A stretch of DNA of 64,000 nt, from NCBI GenBank assembly GCA_965267475.1, contig OZ254079.1, positions 372,001-436,000 of the forward strand. The letters run 5' to 3'. Below the pieces are notes generated by a model. The model did not search any database. It was not told the DNA's origin and was given only the letters and a program-made list of their open reading frames with translations. Shown here piece by piece: positions 51,023 to 59,777 of this stretch (the first letter of the stretch is position 1; every line of letters starts with the position of its first letter). The position numbers and the translations under genes were made by a program. The stretch is from JBCBKU01 sp965267475. GTDB taxonomy: Bacteria; Pseudomonadota; Alphaproteobacteria; Rhodobacterales; Rhodobacteraceae.

Positions 51023-52893
51023 GCGCGTTTCCGTTCATCCGCCTTCAAATTCGCAAGGATCAGCGTTAGGGCGGCCGGGGTCATTCCATCAATACGCGCC
51101 GCCTGGGCAAGTGTTGCCGGTCGCACCGCCATTAATTTGGACCGCAATTCATTGCTTAATCCGGTGACACCGCCATAGTCGAAGGACTTTGGAATGGACT
51201 GCGCTTCATCCCGCCGCAGAGCTTCTGCGTCGCGCTCTTGCCGATCCAGGTAATTTGCATACAGCGCCTCTCGTTTCAGTTGCTCGCCTGTGTCGGCGTC
51301 GATCTCAGCAATAGCTGGATCCAACGGCAACAAGGTTTCGAGAGATGTCTCGGGAAAGGACAAGACATCATAAGCGCTGCGGCGCTTTCCATCCTGGGCC
51401 GGCGAAACACCAATCTTCGCCAGTTCTTTCGGAGAAAATGCCTGGTCCTTCAGAATTTGACGTCCGCGTTCCAGCTTCTGATGTTTCACGTGAAACAATT
51501 TGGCGCGCTCATCGCCGACGCAACCGAGCGCCAGGCCGATCGGAGTGAGCCGCTGGTCTGCATTATCCGCTCTGAGCGACAGTCGATACTCCGCCCGCGA
51601 CGTGAACATGCGATAGGGCTCCGTCACGCCGCGTGTGGTCAGATCGTCCACCATGACCCCGATATAGCTGTCACGCCGCGAAAAGATGACTTGCTCCCGG
51701 CCCAATATATAGGCGGACGCGTTCAAGGCAGCCACCATACCTTGCGCCGCGGCTTCTTCATATCCGGTTGTCCCGTTGATCTGGCCCGCTAGGAACAGGC
51801 CGGGATGATCCTGCAATTCTAGCGTCGGACCCAGGCAGCGCGGATCGACGTAGTCATATTCGATGGCATAGCCCGGTTGCGTGATCACGGCCTTCTCTAG
51901 CCCCACAATCGTGCGCACATAGGCCTCTTGTACCTCCTCAGGAAGGGACGTCGATATCCCGTTAGGATACACCAGATGAGTGTTCAGACCCTCCGGCTCC
52001 AGGAATATCTGGTGTGATGTTTTATCGGCAAACCTTACGATCTTGTCTTCAATCGACGGGCAATACCGCGGCCCAACCCCTTCGATATGTCCGCCATACA
52101 TGGCCGACCGCCCGAGGTTTTCCTCGATGATTGCGTGTGTCGCTTCATTCGTGTGGGTGATCCCACAGGACACTTGGCGCGCGGTTGGACCATCCGATAG
52201 AAAGGAAAACATGGTCGGATCATCGTCACCGGGCTGCGCTTCGGTCCGGTCCCAATCAATTGTCCGGCCATCCAGTCGCGGCGGCGTTCCCGTTTTCAGT
52301 CGACCAAGCGGCAAGCCAAAGTCATCGATCCGTTCGGCCAAGCGCACCGATGGCGCCTCACCCATACGGCCGCCGGGCCGCGCCACATCGCCAATATGGA
52401 TCACGCCGCGCAGAAACGTGCCCGTCGTCAGAACCACGGCACCCGCCGAAACTTCACAGTCGTCGGCCAGTACGACACCGGCCACACGGTCACCGTCCAT
52501 CCGAAGATCGGCAACTTCGCCTTCGATCACAGTGATCCCGCCATGGCTGGCCATCGCATTCTGGATGGCAGACCGGTACAGCGCCCTGTCGGCCTGGGCG
52601 CGCGGGCCCTGCACAGCAGGCCCCTTGCGGCGATTCAGCAAGCGAAACTGGATCCCGGCCGCATCGGCTGCGCGCCCCATGATCCCGTCCAGCGCGTCGA
52701 TTTCCCGCACCAAATGTCCTTTGCCGAGCCCGCCAATTGCTGGATTGCAGGACATCACGCCTATACCGTCACGCGTCAACGTGACCAGCGCCACGCGCAC
52801 ACCCATCCGCGCGGCTGCATGAGCTGCCTCGGCACCGGCATGGCCGCCACCGACCACAATCACATCAAAGTCAGGTTGTTTCACGGGAAACAC
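51019..52893 (-). CDS. mnmG: tRNA uridine 5-carboxymethylaminomethyl modification enzyme MnmG
   Basis: The 624-residue protein (GidA) has the FAD motif VIVVGGGHAGAEAAHAAARM, the CNPAIGGLGKGHLVREID block, and the C-terminal helical part. With MnmE it modifies wobble U34 of several tRNAs. The start GTG 52893 gives MFPVKQPDFD, matching the MFHVKQ start common in this group; GTG 52884 is an alternative. A near-parS covers the first codons and a perfect parS lies within (FHVKH). It is flanked by mnmE upstream with a zero-base gap. Confidence 0.97.
   Translation of the reverse strand: MFPVKQPDFDVIVVGGGHAGAEAAHAAARMGVRVALVTLTRDGIGVMSCNPAIGGLGKGHLVREIDALDGIMGRAADAAGIQFRLLNRRKGPAVQGPRAQADRALYRSAIQNAMASHGGITVIEGEVADLRMDGDRVAGVVLADDCEVSAGAVVLTTGTFLRGVIHIGDVARPGGRMGEAPSVRLAERIDDFGLPLGRLKTGTPPRLDGRTIDWDRTEAQPGDDDPTMFSFLSDGPTARQVSCGITHTNEATHAIIEENLGRSAMYGGHIEGVGPRYCPSIEDKIVRFADKTSHQIFLEPEGLNTHLVYPNGISTSLPEEVQEAYVRTIVGLEKAVITQPGYAIEYDYVDPRCLGPTLELQDHPGLFLAGQINGTTGYEEAAAQGMVAALNASAYILGREQVIFSRRDSYIGVMVDDLTTRGVTEPYRMFTSRAEYRLSLRADNADQRLTPIGLALGCVGDERAKLFHVKHQKLERGRQILKDQAFSPKELAKIGVSPAQDGKRRSAYDVLSFPETSLETLLPLDPAIAEIDADTGEQLKREALYANYLDRQERDAEALRRDEAQSIPKSFDYGGVTGLSNELRSKLMAVRPATLAQAARIDGMTPAALTLILANLKADERKRA
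51482..51497. promoter_or_regulatory. parS site 2 (perfect)
   Basis: A second exact TGTTTCACGTGAAACA, inside mnmG (encoding FHVKH), 513 bases from site 1. Confidence 0.95.
52877..52892. promoter_or_regulatory. parS-like site 3 (one mismatch) at the mnmG start
   Basis: TGTTTCACGGGAAACA differs from consensus by one base (T to G at position 10). It covers the first codons of mnmG. In close relatives I recall an intact parS at the same place (MFHVKQ start), so this is probably a decayed or weak site. Confidence 0.65.
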
Positions 52894-54183
52894 CTATTTG
52901 CCCAAACAGAAGCTCGCGAAGATCTCGCCGAGGATATGCTCCACATCGACGCGTCCGACAAGTCTGTCGAGCGATCTGACGGCATCGCGAAGGTGCTGTG
53001 CGATCAGTTCGGGCTGAGCATCCGGACTATCAAACGCTCCCAACGCGGCGTCCAGCGCGGCAAGCCCACCTGACAATACGTCGCGATGCCGCGCCCGCGT
53101 GAGCAACCCAGACGACGGCGCACGACGACCGAGGCGTTCCGAAATGTCCGAGATCAGCTTGTCGACCCCCAGACCCGTTTCGCCAGAGATTCCTTGGCCG
53201 CCATGCAGATCGGCCTTAGCGGTCAAAACGATATCCTCGGCGCCAAGATCTATCGGTGGCGCATCGCCGGGATCAATCAGACAGACGCGCAGGTCGGCAT
53301 TTGCCGCACGACCGCGGGCAAGATCGACGCCTTCCGCTTCGACCTGATCCGCCGTCTCGCGCAAACCAGCCGTATCCAGAAGCGTGACCGGAAGTCCGGA
53401 CAGGTCCATCCGCACTTCGATGACATCGCGCGTCGTACCGGCCGTCTCAGATGTGATTGCCGCCCGCCGCCCGGCAAGCCGGTTCAGAAGCGTCGACTTA
53501 CCCGTGTTCGGTCGCCCGACAATCGCAACCGTAAAGCCTTCGCGAAGCCGTTCCGAAAACGTTGTGCTGTCGAGTGCTTCCGCGATCTCTGACCGAAGAT
53601 CAGACAGGATCTGCCCGACTTCCGGCGAGACGTCTTCGGGCACCTCTTCATCGGCGAAGTCAATTGTCGCCTCCATCAAGGCCGCCGCACGGATCAGCTT
53701 GCCACGCCAAGCCTCGGCCTGATCGCGCAATGCCCCGGTTGCCTGCTGCATCGCATGAACGCGCTGCGCCTCGGTCTCGGCGTCGATCAAATCGGCAAGC
53801 CCTTCAACCTGCGTCAGATCAAGCCGACCGTTTTCCAGTGCGCGGCGGGTGAACTCGCCTGGTTCAGCAAGGCGGGCGCCTTCCACCCTGGACAGCTCTG
53901 CCAGAACTTTTGCGACCACAGCGCGCGATCCGTGAAGTTGCAATTCGACGACCGGTTCACCTGTAAAGCTGGCCCCGTCCGGAAAAGCGATCACAAGACC
54001 TTCATCGATCACGTTGCCGGTCAGATCCCGGACGGTCCTGACCGCCGCCTCACGAGGATCTGGCAGGGACCCGATTAGCCGGCCTGCTGTGTCAGCCGCG
54101 CGCCGGCCAGAGATGCGAACGATCGCGACACCTGCCTTGCCCGGCGCGGTCGCCTCGGCAAATATTGTATCGCGATCTGACAT
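52894..54183 (-). CDS. mnmE: tRNA modification GTPase MnmE
   Basis: The 429-residue protein (TrmE) has an N-terminal folate-binding domain (IFAEATAPGKAGVAIVRISG), a G domain with G1 GRPNTGKSTLLNRLAG and ITSETAGTTRD, and ends with the C-terminal CLGK motif needed for catalysis. It acts with MnmG on U34. Its stop abuts the mnmG start exactly. It is 21 bases after rho. Confidence 0.97.
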   Translation of the reverse strand: MSDRDTIFAEATAPGKAGVAIVRISGRRAADTAGRLIGSLPDPREAAVRTVRDLTGNVIDEGLVIAFPDGASFTGEPVVELQLHGSRAVVAKVLAELSRVEGARLAEPGEFTRRALENGRLDLTQVEGLADLIDAETEAQRVHAMQQATGALRDQAEAWRGKLIRAAALMEATIDFADEEVPEDVSPEVGQILSDLRSEIAEALDSTTFSERLREGFTVAIVGRPNTGKSTLLNRLAGRRAAITSETAGTTRDVIEVRMDLSGLPVTLLDTAGLRETADQVEAEGVDLARGRAANADLRVCLIDPGDAPPIDLGAEDIVLTAKADLHGGQGISGETGLGVDKLISDISERLGRRAPSSGLLTRARHRDVLSGGLAALDAALGAFDSPDAQPELIAQHLRDAVRSLDRLVGRVDVEHILGEIFASFCLGK

Positions 54184-54204
54184 TTTTCATTTATTTTCAG
54201 TAAT

Positions 54205-55476
54205 TTAGGTGTTCATCGAGTCGAAGAATTCGCCATTTGTCTTGGTCTGCTTCAATTTCGAGATCAGGAAATCGATGGCATCTGTCGTCCCCATCGGATT
54301 CAGGATCCGGCGCAGCACATAGGTTTTCGCAAGATCACCCTTGTCGACCAACAGCTCTTCCTTCCGGGTCCCGGACTTAAGGATATCCATCGCCGGGAAG
54401 GTTCGTTTGTCCGCAACTTTGCGGTCCAGCACGATTTCCGAGTTACCCGTGCCTTTGAATTCCTCGAAGATCACTTCATCCATGCGGCTGCCGGTATCGA
54501 TCAGGGCCGTCGCGATAATGGTCAGCGATCCACCTTCTTCGATGTTCCGGGCGGCACCGAAGAACCGCTTCGGGCGTTGCAGGGCATTGGCATCCACACC
54601 ACCGGTCAGCACCTTGCCGGATGACGGCACGACCGTGTTGAAAGCCCGGCCCAAGCGCGTGATTGAATCGAGCAAGATCACCACATCGCGCTTGTGTTCG
54701 ACAAGTCTCTTAGCCTTCTCGATGACCATTTCGCTGACCGCCACGTGGCGCGTCGCAGGTTCGTCGAAGGTCGAGGATATCACCTCACCCTTCACCGAGC
54801 GCTGCATGTCCGTCACTTCCTCTGGGCGTTCATCGATCAGAAGAACGATCAGATAGCATTCGGGGTGGTTGGTCTCGATCGAATGCGCGATGTTTTGCAG
54901 GATCACCGTCTTACCGGTCCGGGGCGGGGCCACGATCAAAGACCGCTGACCTTTCCCGATCGGCGCAACCAAGTCGATAATCCGGGCCGAGCGATCCTTG
55001 ATCGTCGGATCCTCGATTTCCATCTTCAGACGCTCATCAGGATAAAGCGGCGTTAGGTTGTCGAAGCTGACCTTGTGCCGCGCGCGCTCGGGATCTTCAA
55101 AGTTGATCTTCTCGACCTTGGTCAGGGCGAAATAGCGCTCGTTGTCATTCGGGCCCCGGATCACACCTTCGATGGAGTCCCCGGTCCGAAGTGAAAACTG
55201 ACGGATCATGTCCGGCGAAACATAGATATCATCAGGGCCCGGCAAATAGTTGGCCTCTGGCGAGCGCAAAAACCCAAACCCGTCCTGAAGCACTTCCAGA
55301 ACGCCGTCACCGCCGATGACCCATTCTTCATCCGCGCGCTCTTTCAGGATCGAGAACATCATCTCGCCCTTGCGCATGGTGGAAGCATTTTCGATCTCAA
55401 GCTCTTCAGCCAGCGAAAGAAGATCGGCCGGGCTTTGCGACTTGAGTTCAGACAGATTCAGACGGTTATCACTCAT
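54205..55476 (-). CDS. rho: Transcription termination factor Rho
   Basis: From MSDNRLNLSELKSQSPADLL the protein has 423 residues; an upstream in-frame GTG or similar at 55503 is less typical. The N-terminal RNA-binding domain includes DGFGFLRSPEANYLPGPDDIYVS in part, and the motor has Walker A VAPPRTGKTVIL, Walker B VVILLDSITRLGRAFN and the Q/R loops (KGTGNSEIVLDR). Rho is a hexameric RNA helicase. The 151-base leader upstream contains a perfect palindrome, perhaps for autoregulation. Confidence 0.98.
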   Translation of the reverse strand: MSDNRLNLSELKSQSPADLLSLAEELEIENASTMRKGEMMFSILKERADEEWVIGGDGVLEVLQDGFGFLRSPEANYLPGPDDIYVSPDMIRQFSLRTGDSIEGVIRGPNDNERYFALTKVEKINFEDPERARHKVSFDNLTPLYPDERLKMEIEDPTIKDRSARIIDLVAPIGKGQRSLIVAPPRTGKTVILQNIAHSIETNHPECYLIVLLIDERPEEVTDMQRSVKGEVISSTFDEPATRHVAVSEMVIEKAKRLVEHKRDVVILLDSITRLGRAFNTVVPSSGKVLTGGVDANALQRPKRFFGAARNIEEGGSLTIIATALIDTGSRMDEVIFEEFKGTGNSEIVLDRKVADKRTFPAMDILKSGTRKEELLVDKGDLAKTYVLRRILNPMGTTDAIDFLISKLKQTKTNGEFFDSMNT

Positions 55477-55560
55477 CGGGGGGAAATCCTTGGACCGGGC
55501 CATCGGGCCGCGCGGTCATATGTTCTTTGGGATGCCACCGGGCTTAAGACAAGCGTGGTC

Positions 55561-55574
55561 GGCGACGCGTCGCC
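55561..55574. promoter_or_regulatory. 14-base perfect palindrome between hemJ and rho
   Basis: GGCGACGCGTCGCC is fully self-complementary and lies in the 151-base gap, 85 bases before rho and 54 after hemJ. It could be part of the rho leader, an operator, or a terminator stem for hemJ. No U-tract follows. Confidence 0.35.
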
Positions 55575-55627
55575 GGACGGCAACGGCTGCTAAATAGGGA
55601 GCAGTGCACCTTGAGTCAATGGATGCG

Positions 55628-56071
55628 TCAGATAGGGCGCACAACCACAGATACGACGATGACCAGCAGAAGAAGGGTCGGAACTTCATTCATGATCCGA
55701 TAATCTCGCCCGGACCGCGTATTGGTACCAGCCACGAATTCCTTCCGACGCCGGCCGCACCAATGATGAAACCAGGTCATGGCCAAGACGCTTGCCGCCT
55801 TGGTCCAGGGCCAGACAGAACCCCAATCGACAAGTCCGGGGATCGAGATCAGAAGCAATCCGAAAACCCAGGTCGCAATCATGGCCGGGTTCATGATCGC
55901 CTTCAGAAGACGCCGTTCCATGGTCTGGAACATCTCATCAGTCTTCGAACCGGTTTCGACCTGCTCGACGTGATAGACAAAAAGGCGGGGCAGATAAAAC
56001 AGCCCTGCCATCCACGCCACAACCGAAATGATATGAAGGGCCTTGATCCAGAGATACAGGTTTTCAATCAT
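55628..56071 (-). CDS. hemJ: Protoporphyrinogen IX oxidase HemJ
   Basis: The 147-residue membrane protein has four hydrophobic helices and the HemJ N-terminal block YLWIKALHIISVVAWMAG and LFYLPRLFVYHVEQ. The conserved histidine and lysine in the first helix are present. HemJ oxidises protoporphyrinogen IX in bacteria lacking HemG/HemY. A CCCC-TTTC-GGGG hairpin (56081-56092) lies in its leader. It is the first leftward gene next to the predicted origin. Confidence 0.93.
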   Translation of the reverse strand: MIENLYLWIKALHIISVVAWMAGLFYLPRLFVYHVEQVETGSKTDEMFQTMERRLLKAIMNPAMIATWVFGLLLISIPGLVDWGSVWPWTKAASVLAMTWFHHWCGRRRKEFVAGTNTRSGRDYRIMNEVPTLLLLVIVVSVVVRPI

Positions 56072-56503
56072 TCTAAGCAGCCCCTTTCGGGGTCCCGTCC
56101 CCCTGTTCCCCTAATAATAATAAAAGAAAGAAAAGGTAGTGGCTTTTGTAAGGGCAGTGGATTGTGTGGATTAACGATTCCTAAACAGATTCGACCCCCA
56201 ATTCACACATACACAGGGGCGTCTAAGGTCCTTGGTCACAGGGTTGGATATCGGCGTATAAACTATATTTTTCAATGCGTTAAAGGTATCAGGTTATCGG
56301 GAAAATCCTGTGGGAAAGACTCCGATTGACCGGACTTCTCCACCCCTTGGGATATGTGGCAATCCGAACGATCCCTTGGGACGAAATCCCGGAAGAAACG
56401 TGAAGTCCTTGACCAAACCTGCTCCCTTCTTCATCCGGGACCTGTCTCACCGGTTTTGCGCACCGGCTTTGCACGGGTTACCCACATCACGCCGAGGATA
56501 ACG
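56072..56503. other. oriC: Predicted chromosomal replication origin (oriC) region
   Basis: This 432-base gap is the longest in the window, and all genes for about 7.5 kb on the left and 6.5 kb on the right diverge from it (secB and fxsA excepted). Its position between the parAB-rsmG-mnmG-mnmE-rho-hem side and maf-aroE-coaE-dnaQ-secB is where oriC lies in Caulobacter. It has AT-rich tracts (56111-56136; 56257-56286), near-consensus DnaA boxes (TGTGGATTA 56165-56173, TGTGGGAAA 56309-56317, TTACCCACA 56478-56486), three GANTC sites (56176, 56188, 56318), a TTAA-N7-TAAA CtrA-like motif (56171-56185), and an IHF-like TTTCAATGCGTTA (56270-56282). No perfect TTATCCACA is present. I see no gene in it. 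Confidence 0.72.
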
Positions 56504-57103
56504 ATGGCTGCCGACATCATCCTTGCCTCAGGATCGAAGATCCGGGCGACGCTGCTACAACAGGCCCGCGTTCCTTTTCTCGTGCATCCCGTGGCCCTGG
56601 ACGAAAGCGCAATCCGCGACTCGCTTTTGGCCGAAGGCGTAACGCCGCGCGATATTGCCGATGCCTTGGCCGAAGGGAAAGCTGCAAAGGCGGTCACGAA
56701 GTTTCCGGGTGCTCTGGTCATCGGATCCGATCAAGTTCTGGAACAAGAAGGAAAGCTGCTGAACAAGGCCACGTCACGCGACGAGGCGAAAGAACATTTG
56801 ATATCACTCAGTGGTTCCACCCACAAAATGCATTCGGCAGCGGTGGTTTATGAGGACGGCAGACCGGTTTGGCGCCATATCGGGCAGGCGACGCTTCGGA
56901 TGCGAAAGATAAGCCCCGACTATTTGGAACAGTACCTGGACCGGAACTGGCCGGATGTCGGTTCATCCGTGGGATGCTATAGAATTGAAGAGGAAGGCAT
57001 CCGGCTTTTCGAACAGATCTCGGGGTCCTGGCACGCTATTCTGGGATTGCCGCTGATCGAGCTTCTGTCTTATCTCACGCTAAGAGGTATCGTTCCGAAA
57101 TGA
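56504..57103 (+). CDS. maf: Maf-family nucleotide pyrophosphatase
   Basis: From ATG 56504 (MAADIILASGSKIRATLL) the protein has 199 residues. Maf signatures are ASGSKIRATLLQQARVPF, VIGSDQVLEQEGKLLNK and DVGSSVGCYRIEEEG. Maf proteins hydrolyse dTTP, UTP or modified nucleotides and can slow division. The frame is open upstream across the predicted origin but without homology. It overlaps aroE by four bases and is the first rightward gene from the origin. Confidence 0.93.
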   Translation: MAADIILASGSKIRATLLQQARVPFLVHPVALDESAIRDSLLAEGVTPRDIADALAEGKAAKAVTKFPGALVIGSDQVLEQEGKLLNKATSRDEAKEHLISLSGSTHKMHSAAVVYEDGRPVWRHIGQATLRMRKISPDYLEQYLDRNWPDVGSSVGCYRIEEEGIRLFEQISGSWHAILGLPLIELLSYLTLRGIVPK

Positions 57104-57936
57104 GTGAGACGAAAATCCCCCTGGCCGGTGTGATCGGGTCGCCGATCGCACATTCCAAATCGCCCCGGCTTCACCGCTATTGGCTGCGGCGCTATGGCAT
57201 GCCGGGATACTATATCCCGATGGACATCGCCCAATCGGATCTGGCCGAAGCGGTGCGCGCGATGCCGAAGATGGGATTTGTCGGGATCAATGTGACGATC
57301 CCGCACAAGGTCTCGGTGTTGGAACTCGCTGATCTGGTGACCGATCGAGCGTCGCTGATCGGAGCGGCAAACACGCTGATCTTTCGCAAGGATGGACGTA
57401 TCCACGCAGACAATACCGACGGCTATGGGTTTGTCGAAAACCTTAGAAACGGGGCCCCGGGATGGAACCCAAAAGCCGGGCCTGCGACCGTTATCGGTGC
57501 GGGCGGCGCGGCGCGCGCCGTCGTCGCATCACTGATCGATGTGGGCGTTGAGGAAATTCGCATCACCAACCGAACCCGCACCAGCGCCGAGGCGCTTCGA
57601 AGCGAATTTGGCACAAAGCTTGTGGTCTTTGACTGGGTCCAGGCGGGCAACGCCCTGGATGGCGCCGCCACTGTCATAAATACGACCTCGCTTGGAATGG
57701 ACGGTAAGTCCGAGTTTCGGGTGCCGCTTGATGCGCTGTCTCCGTCCGCAACGGTCAGCGATCTGGTTTACACACCGCTGGACACTGTTTTTTTGCAGCA
57801 GGCGCGCGAGATCGGGTGCGTGACAGTTGATGGGTTGGGCATGCTTTTGCATCAGGCCGTTCCAGCCTTCGAGCGCTGGTTTGGCCTTCGGCCCGAGGTC
57901 GATGATGACCTGCGCAAGGTGGTTCTGGGCCCATGA
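57100..57936 (+). CDS. aroE: Shikimate dehydrogenase
   Basis: The 278-residue protein reduces 3-dehydroshikimate to shikimate with NADPH. Visible are GSPIAHSKSPRLHRYWL, the catalytic lysine block GINVTIPHKVSVLE, ADNTDGYGF, and the NADP loop VIGAGGAARAVVASL. Overlaps maf and coaE by four bases each. Confidence 0.97.
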   Translation: MSETKIPLAGVIGSPIAHSKSPRLHRYWLRRYGMPGYYIPMDIAQSDLAEAVRAMPKMGFVGINVTIPHKVSVLELADLVTDRASLIGAANTLIFRKDGRIHADNTDGYGFVENLRNGAPGWNPKAGPATVIGAGGAARAVVASLIDVGVEEIRITNRTRTSAEALRSEFGTKLVVFDWVQAGNALDGAATVINTTSLGMDGKSEFRVPLDALSPSATVSDLVYTPLDTVFLQQAREIGCVTVDGLGMLLHQAVPAFERWFGLRPEVDDDLRKVVLGP

Positions 57937-58550
57937 CGCGTGCATTCCGTCTGGGTCTCACCGGATCCATCGGGATGGGGAAGTCGACCACCGCCAAGAT
58001 GTTCGCCGATTTGGGATGTGTGGTTTGGGATGCTGATGCGGCAGTACACCGGATTTATGCGAAAGGTGGGGCGGCGGTTGAGCCCTTGGCGCGCCTTAGG
58101 CCGGATGCCGTTGTGGACGGTGCTGTCAGCCGTGACACGCTAAAATCCTGGATTGCCGACGATCCAACGGCATTAAAGCAGATTGAAGCGGTCGTTCATC
58201 CGCTGGTTGCCGCGGATCGTAAGGCGCACGCAGTGGCAACGGACGCTGATATTGCAGTCTATGACATCCCGCTGCTTTATGAGACCGGATCCGAAGCTTG
58301 GGTCGATGCGGTGGCCGTCGTGTCCGCGCCAAGCGACATTCAGCGGGACCGCGTCCTTGCGCGGCCGGGAATGTCAGAAACCCAGCTCGAAACGATCTTG
58401 TCCCGGCAAATGCCTGATGCCGAAAAACGCGCCCGGGCTGATTTCGTGATCGAGACGCTAACGCTGGACGGCGCCCGCCAGATGGTGGAAGATATCGTCA
58501 AGAAAATAAGGGCGGAGCGGGGCAATGCGGGAAATCGTTCTCGACACTGA
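57933..58550 (+). CDS. coaE: Dephospho-CoA kinase
   Basis: The 205-residue protein phosphorylates dephospho-CoA, the last step of CoA synthesis. It has the P-loop GLTGSIGMGKSTTAKMF and the DADAAVHRIY aspartate block, then YDIPLLYETGSEAWVDAV and the lid LARPGMSETQLETILSRQMP. Overlaps dnaQ by 26 bases. Confidence 0.97.
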   Translation: MTRAFRLGLTGSIGMGKSTTAKMFADLGCVVWDADAAVHRIYAKGGAAVEPLARLRPDAVVDGAVSRDTLKSWIADDPTALKQIEAVVHPLVAADRKAHAVATDADIAVYDIPLLYETGSEAWVDAVAVVSAPSDIQRDRVLARPGMSETQLETILSRQMPDAEKRARADFVIETLTLDGARQMVEDIVKKIRAERGNAGNRSRH

Positions 58551-59205
58551 AACGACGGGGTTTGATCCGGAAACGGGCGACCGGATCGTCGAGATTGGTG
58601 GGGTTGAGCTGAAAGGTCACGTGCCGACAGGCCGAACCTATCATCAATATATCAACCCGGAACGGGATATGCCCGAGGATGCATTTGCGGTGCATGGGCT
58701 GAGCGAGGAGTTTTTGCGCGACAAACCCAAATTTGCCGAGATCGGGCAGGCGTTTCTGGATTTCGTCGGTGACGCGAAACTGGTCATTCACAATGCCAGC
58801 TTCGATATGAAGTTTCTGAACGCAGAGCTTGGCTGGGCCAAAATGGCAACGCTGCCCATGGATCAGGCGATCGATACACTGGCCATTGCCCGGAAGCGGT
58901 TTCCGGGCTCTCCCGCATCGCTTGATGCTCTTTGCCGACGGTTCGGGATCGATAACTCGGCCCGGACGCTGCACGGCGCTTTGCTCGACAGTGAAATCCT
59001 TGCCGAGGTTTATCTTGAATTGATCGGGGGCAGGCAGCCGGAGTTCGGATTGGCCGCCCAATCGGCCACCCGCCCGGGCGAAGGCGGCGCGTGGCGCCCG
59101 TCACCCCGGCCTGCGCCACTGCCGTCCAGGATCACCGCAGAAGAAAAGGCGGCTCATGCCGCCTTTGTCGAAAAGCTTGGTGAAGACAACCTTTGGACGG
59201 ATTAA
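58525..59205 (+). CDS. dnaQ: DNA polymerase III epsilon subunit (3'-5' proofreading exonuclease)
   Basis: The 226-residue protein has the DEDDh exonuclease motifs: ExoI LDTETTGFDP, ExoII LVIHNASFDMKFLN, ExoIII with HGALLDSEILAEVYLEL. It proofreads for the replicative polymerase. The C-terminal part (about 175-226) is the alpha-binding segment. It converges on secB with a four-base overlap. Confidence 0.96.
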   Translation: MREIVLDTETTGFDPETGDRIVEIGGVELKGHVPTGRTYHQYINPERDMPEDAFAVHGLSEEFLRDKPKFAEIGQAFLDFVGDAKLVIHNASFDMKFLNAELGWAKMATLPMDQAIDTLAIARKRFPGSPASLDALCRRFGIDNSARTLHGALLDSEILAEVYLELIGGRQPEFGLAAQSATRPGEGGAWRPSPRPAPLPSRITAEEKAAHAAFVEKLGEDNLWTD

Positions 59206-59714
59206 GCGTCGCTTTTCGGCGCTTCCGAGGCCTGCGCCGCGGCTGCCTGAATCATCTTCTGCCGGTAGAGCGACATGAAATCGACGTTGTCGAGGTTCAG
59301 CGGCATGAAACCACCATCGCGCGTCATGTCACTGATGATCCGGCGCGCGAACGGGAACAGCATCCGGGGCCCCTCGATCAGAAGGAACGGGTGCATCTGC
59401 TCTTCCGTGACGTTTTCAACGGTGACGACCCCGCCATAGTCCAGTTCGAGCACAAACAGGACGTCATCTGAGCCCCGGTTTTTGGACGTGACAGTGATCT
59501 TCAATTGGATTTCGTATTGCCCGCTGTCGCCGCGTTTTCGGGCGTCGGTGCCAACCTGCACCTGAACTTCCGGCTTAACGTCGCCCTGCACGGGTTTTTG
59601 GGACAGGATGTTCTCAAACGAGATGTCGCGGATGAACTGTCCTGCGATGTTCAACTTCGGTTGCGCGGCAAGCTGAGCGGGATCGGGTGCCGCGCCGTTT
59701 TGTGGATCGGCCAT
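59202..59714 (-). CDS. secB: Protein-export chaperone SecB
   Basis: From MADPQNGAAPDPAQLAAQ the protein has 170 residues. SecB blocks are QFIRDISFENI, YEIQLKITVTSKN, VLELDYGGVVTVEN and LLIEGPRMLFPFARRIISD. The tetramer holds preproteins unfolded for SecA. The Asn/Ala-rich N-terminus and the Ala-rich C-terminus are slightly long. It faces fxsA on the same strand across 63 bases. Confidence 0.97.
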   Translation of the reverse strand: MADPQNGAAPDPAQLAAQPKLNIAGQFIRDISFENILSQKPVQGDVKPEVQVQVGTDARKRGDSGQYEIQLKITVTSKNRGSDDVLFVLELDYGGVVTVENVTEEQMHPFLLIEGPRMLFPFARRIISDMTRDGGFMPLNLDNVDFMSLYRQKMIQAAAAQASEAPKSDA

Positions 59715-59777
59715 GCCGTCCCCCCTGTTCATGGTCAACTTTCAGTCGCGGGTCTCTAGCAGAGGCCGCGGGTACCC

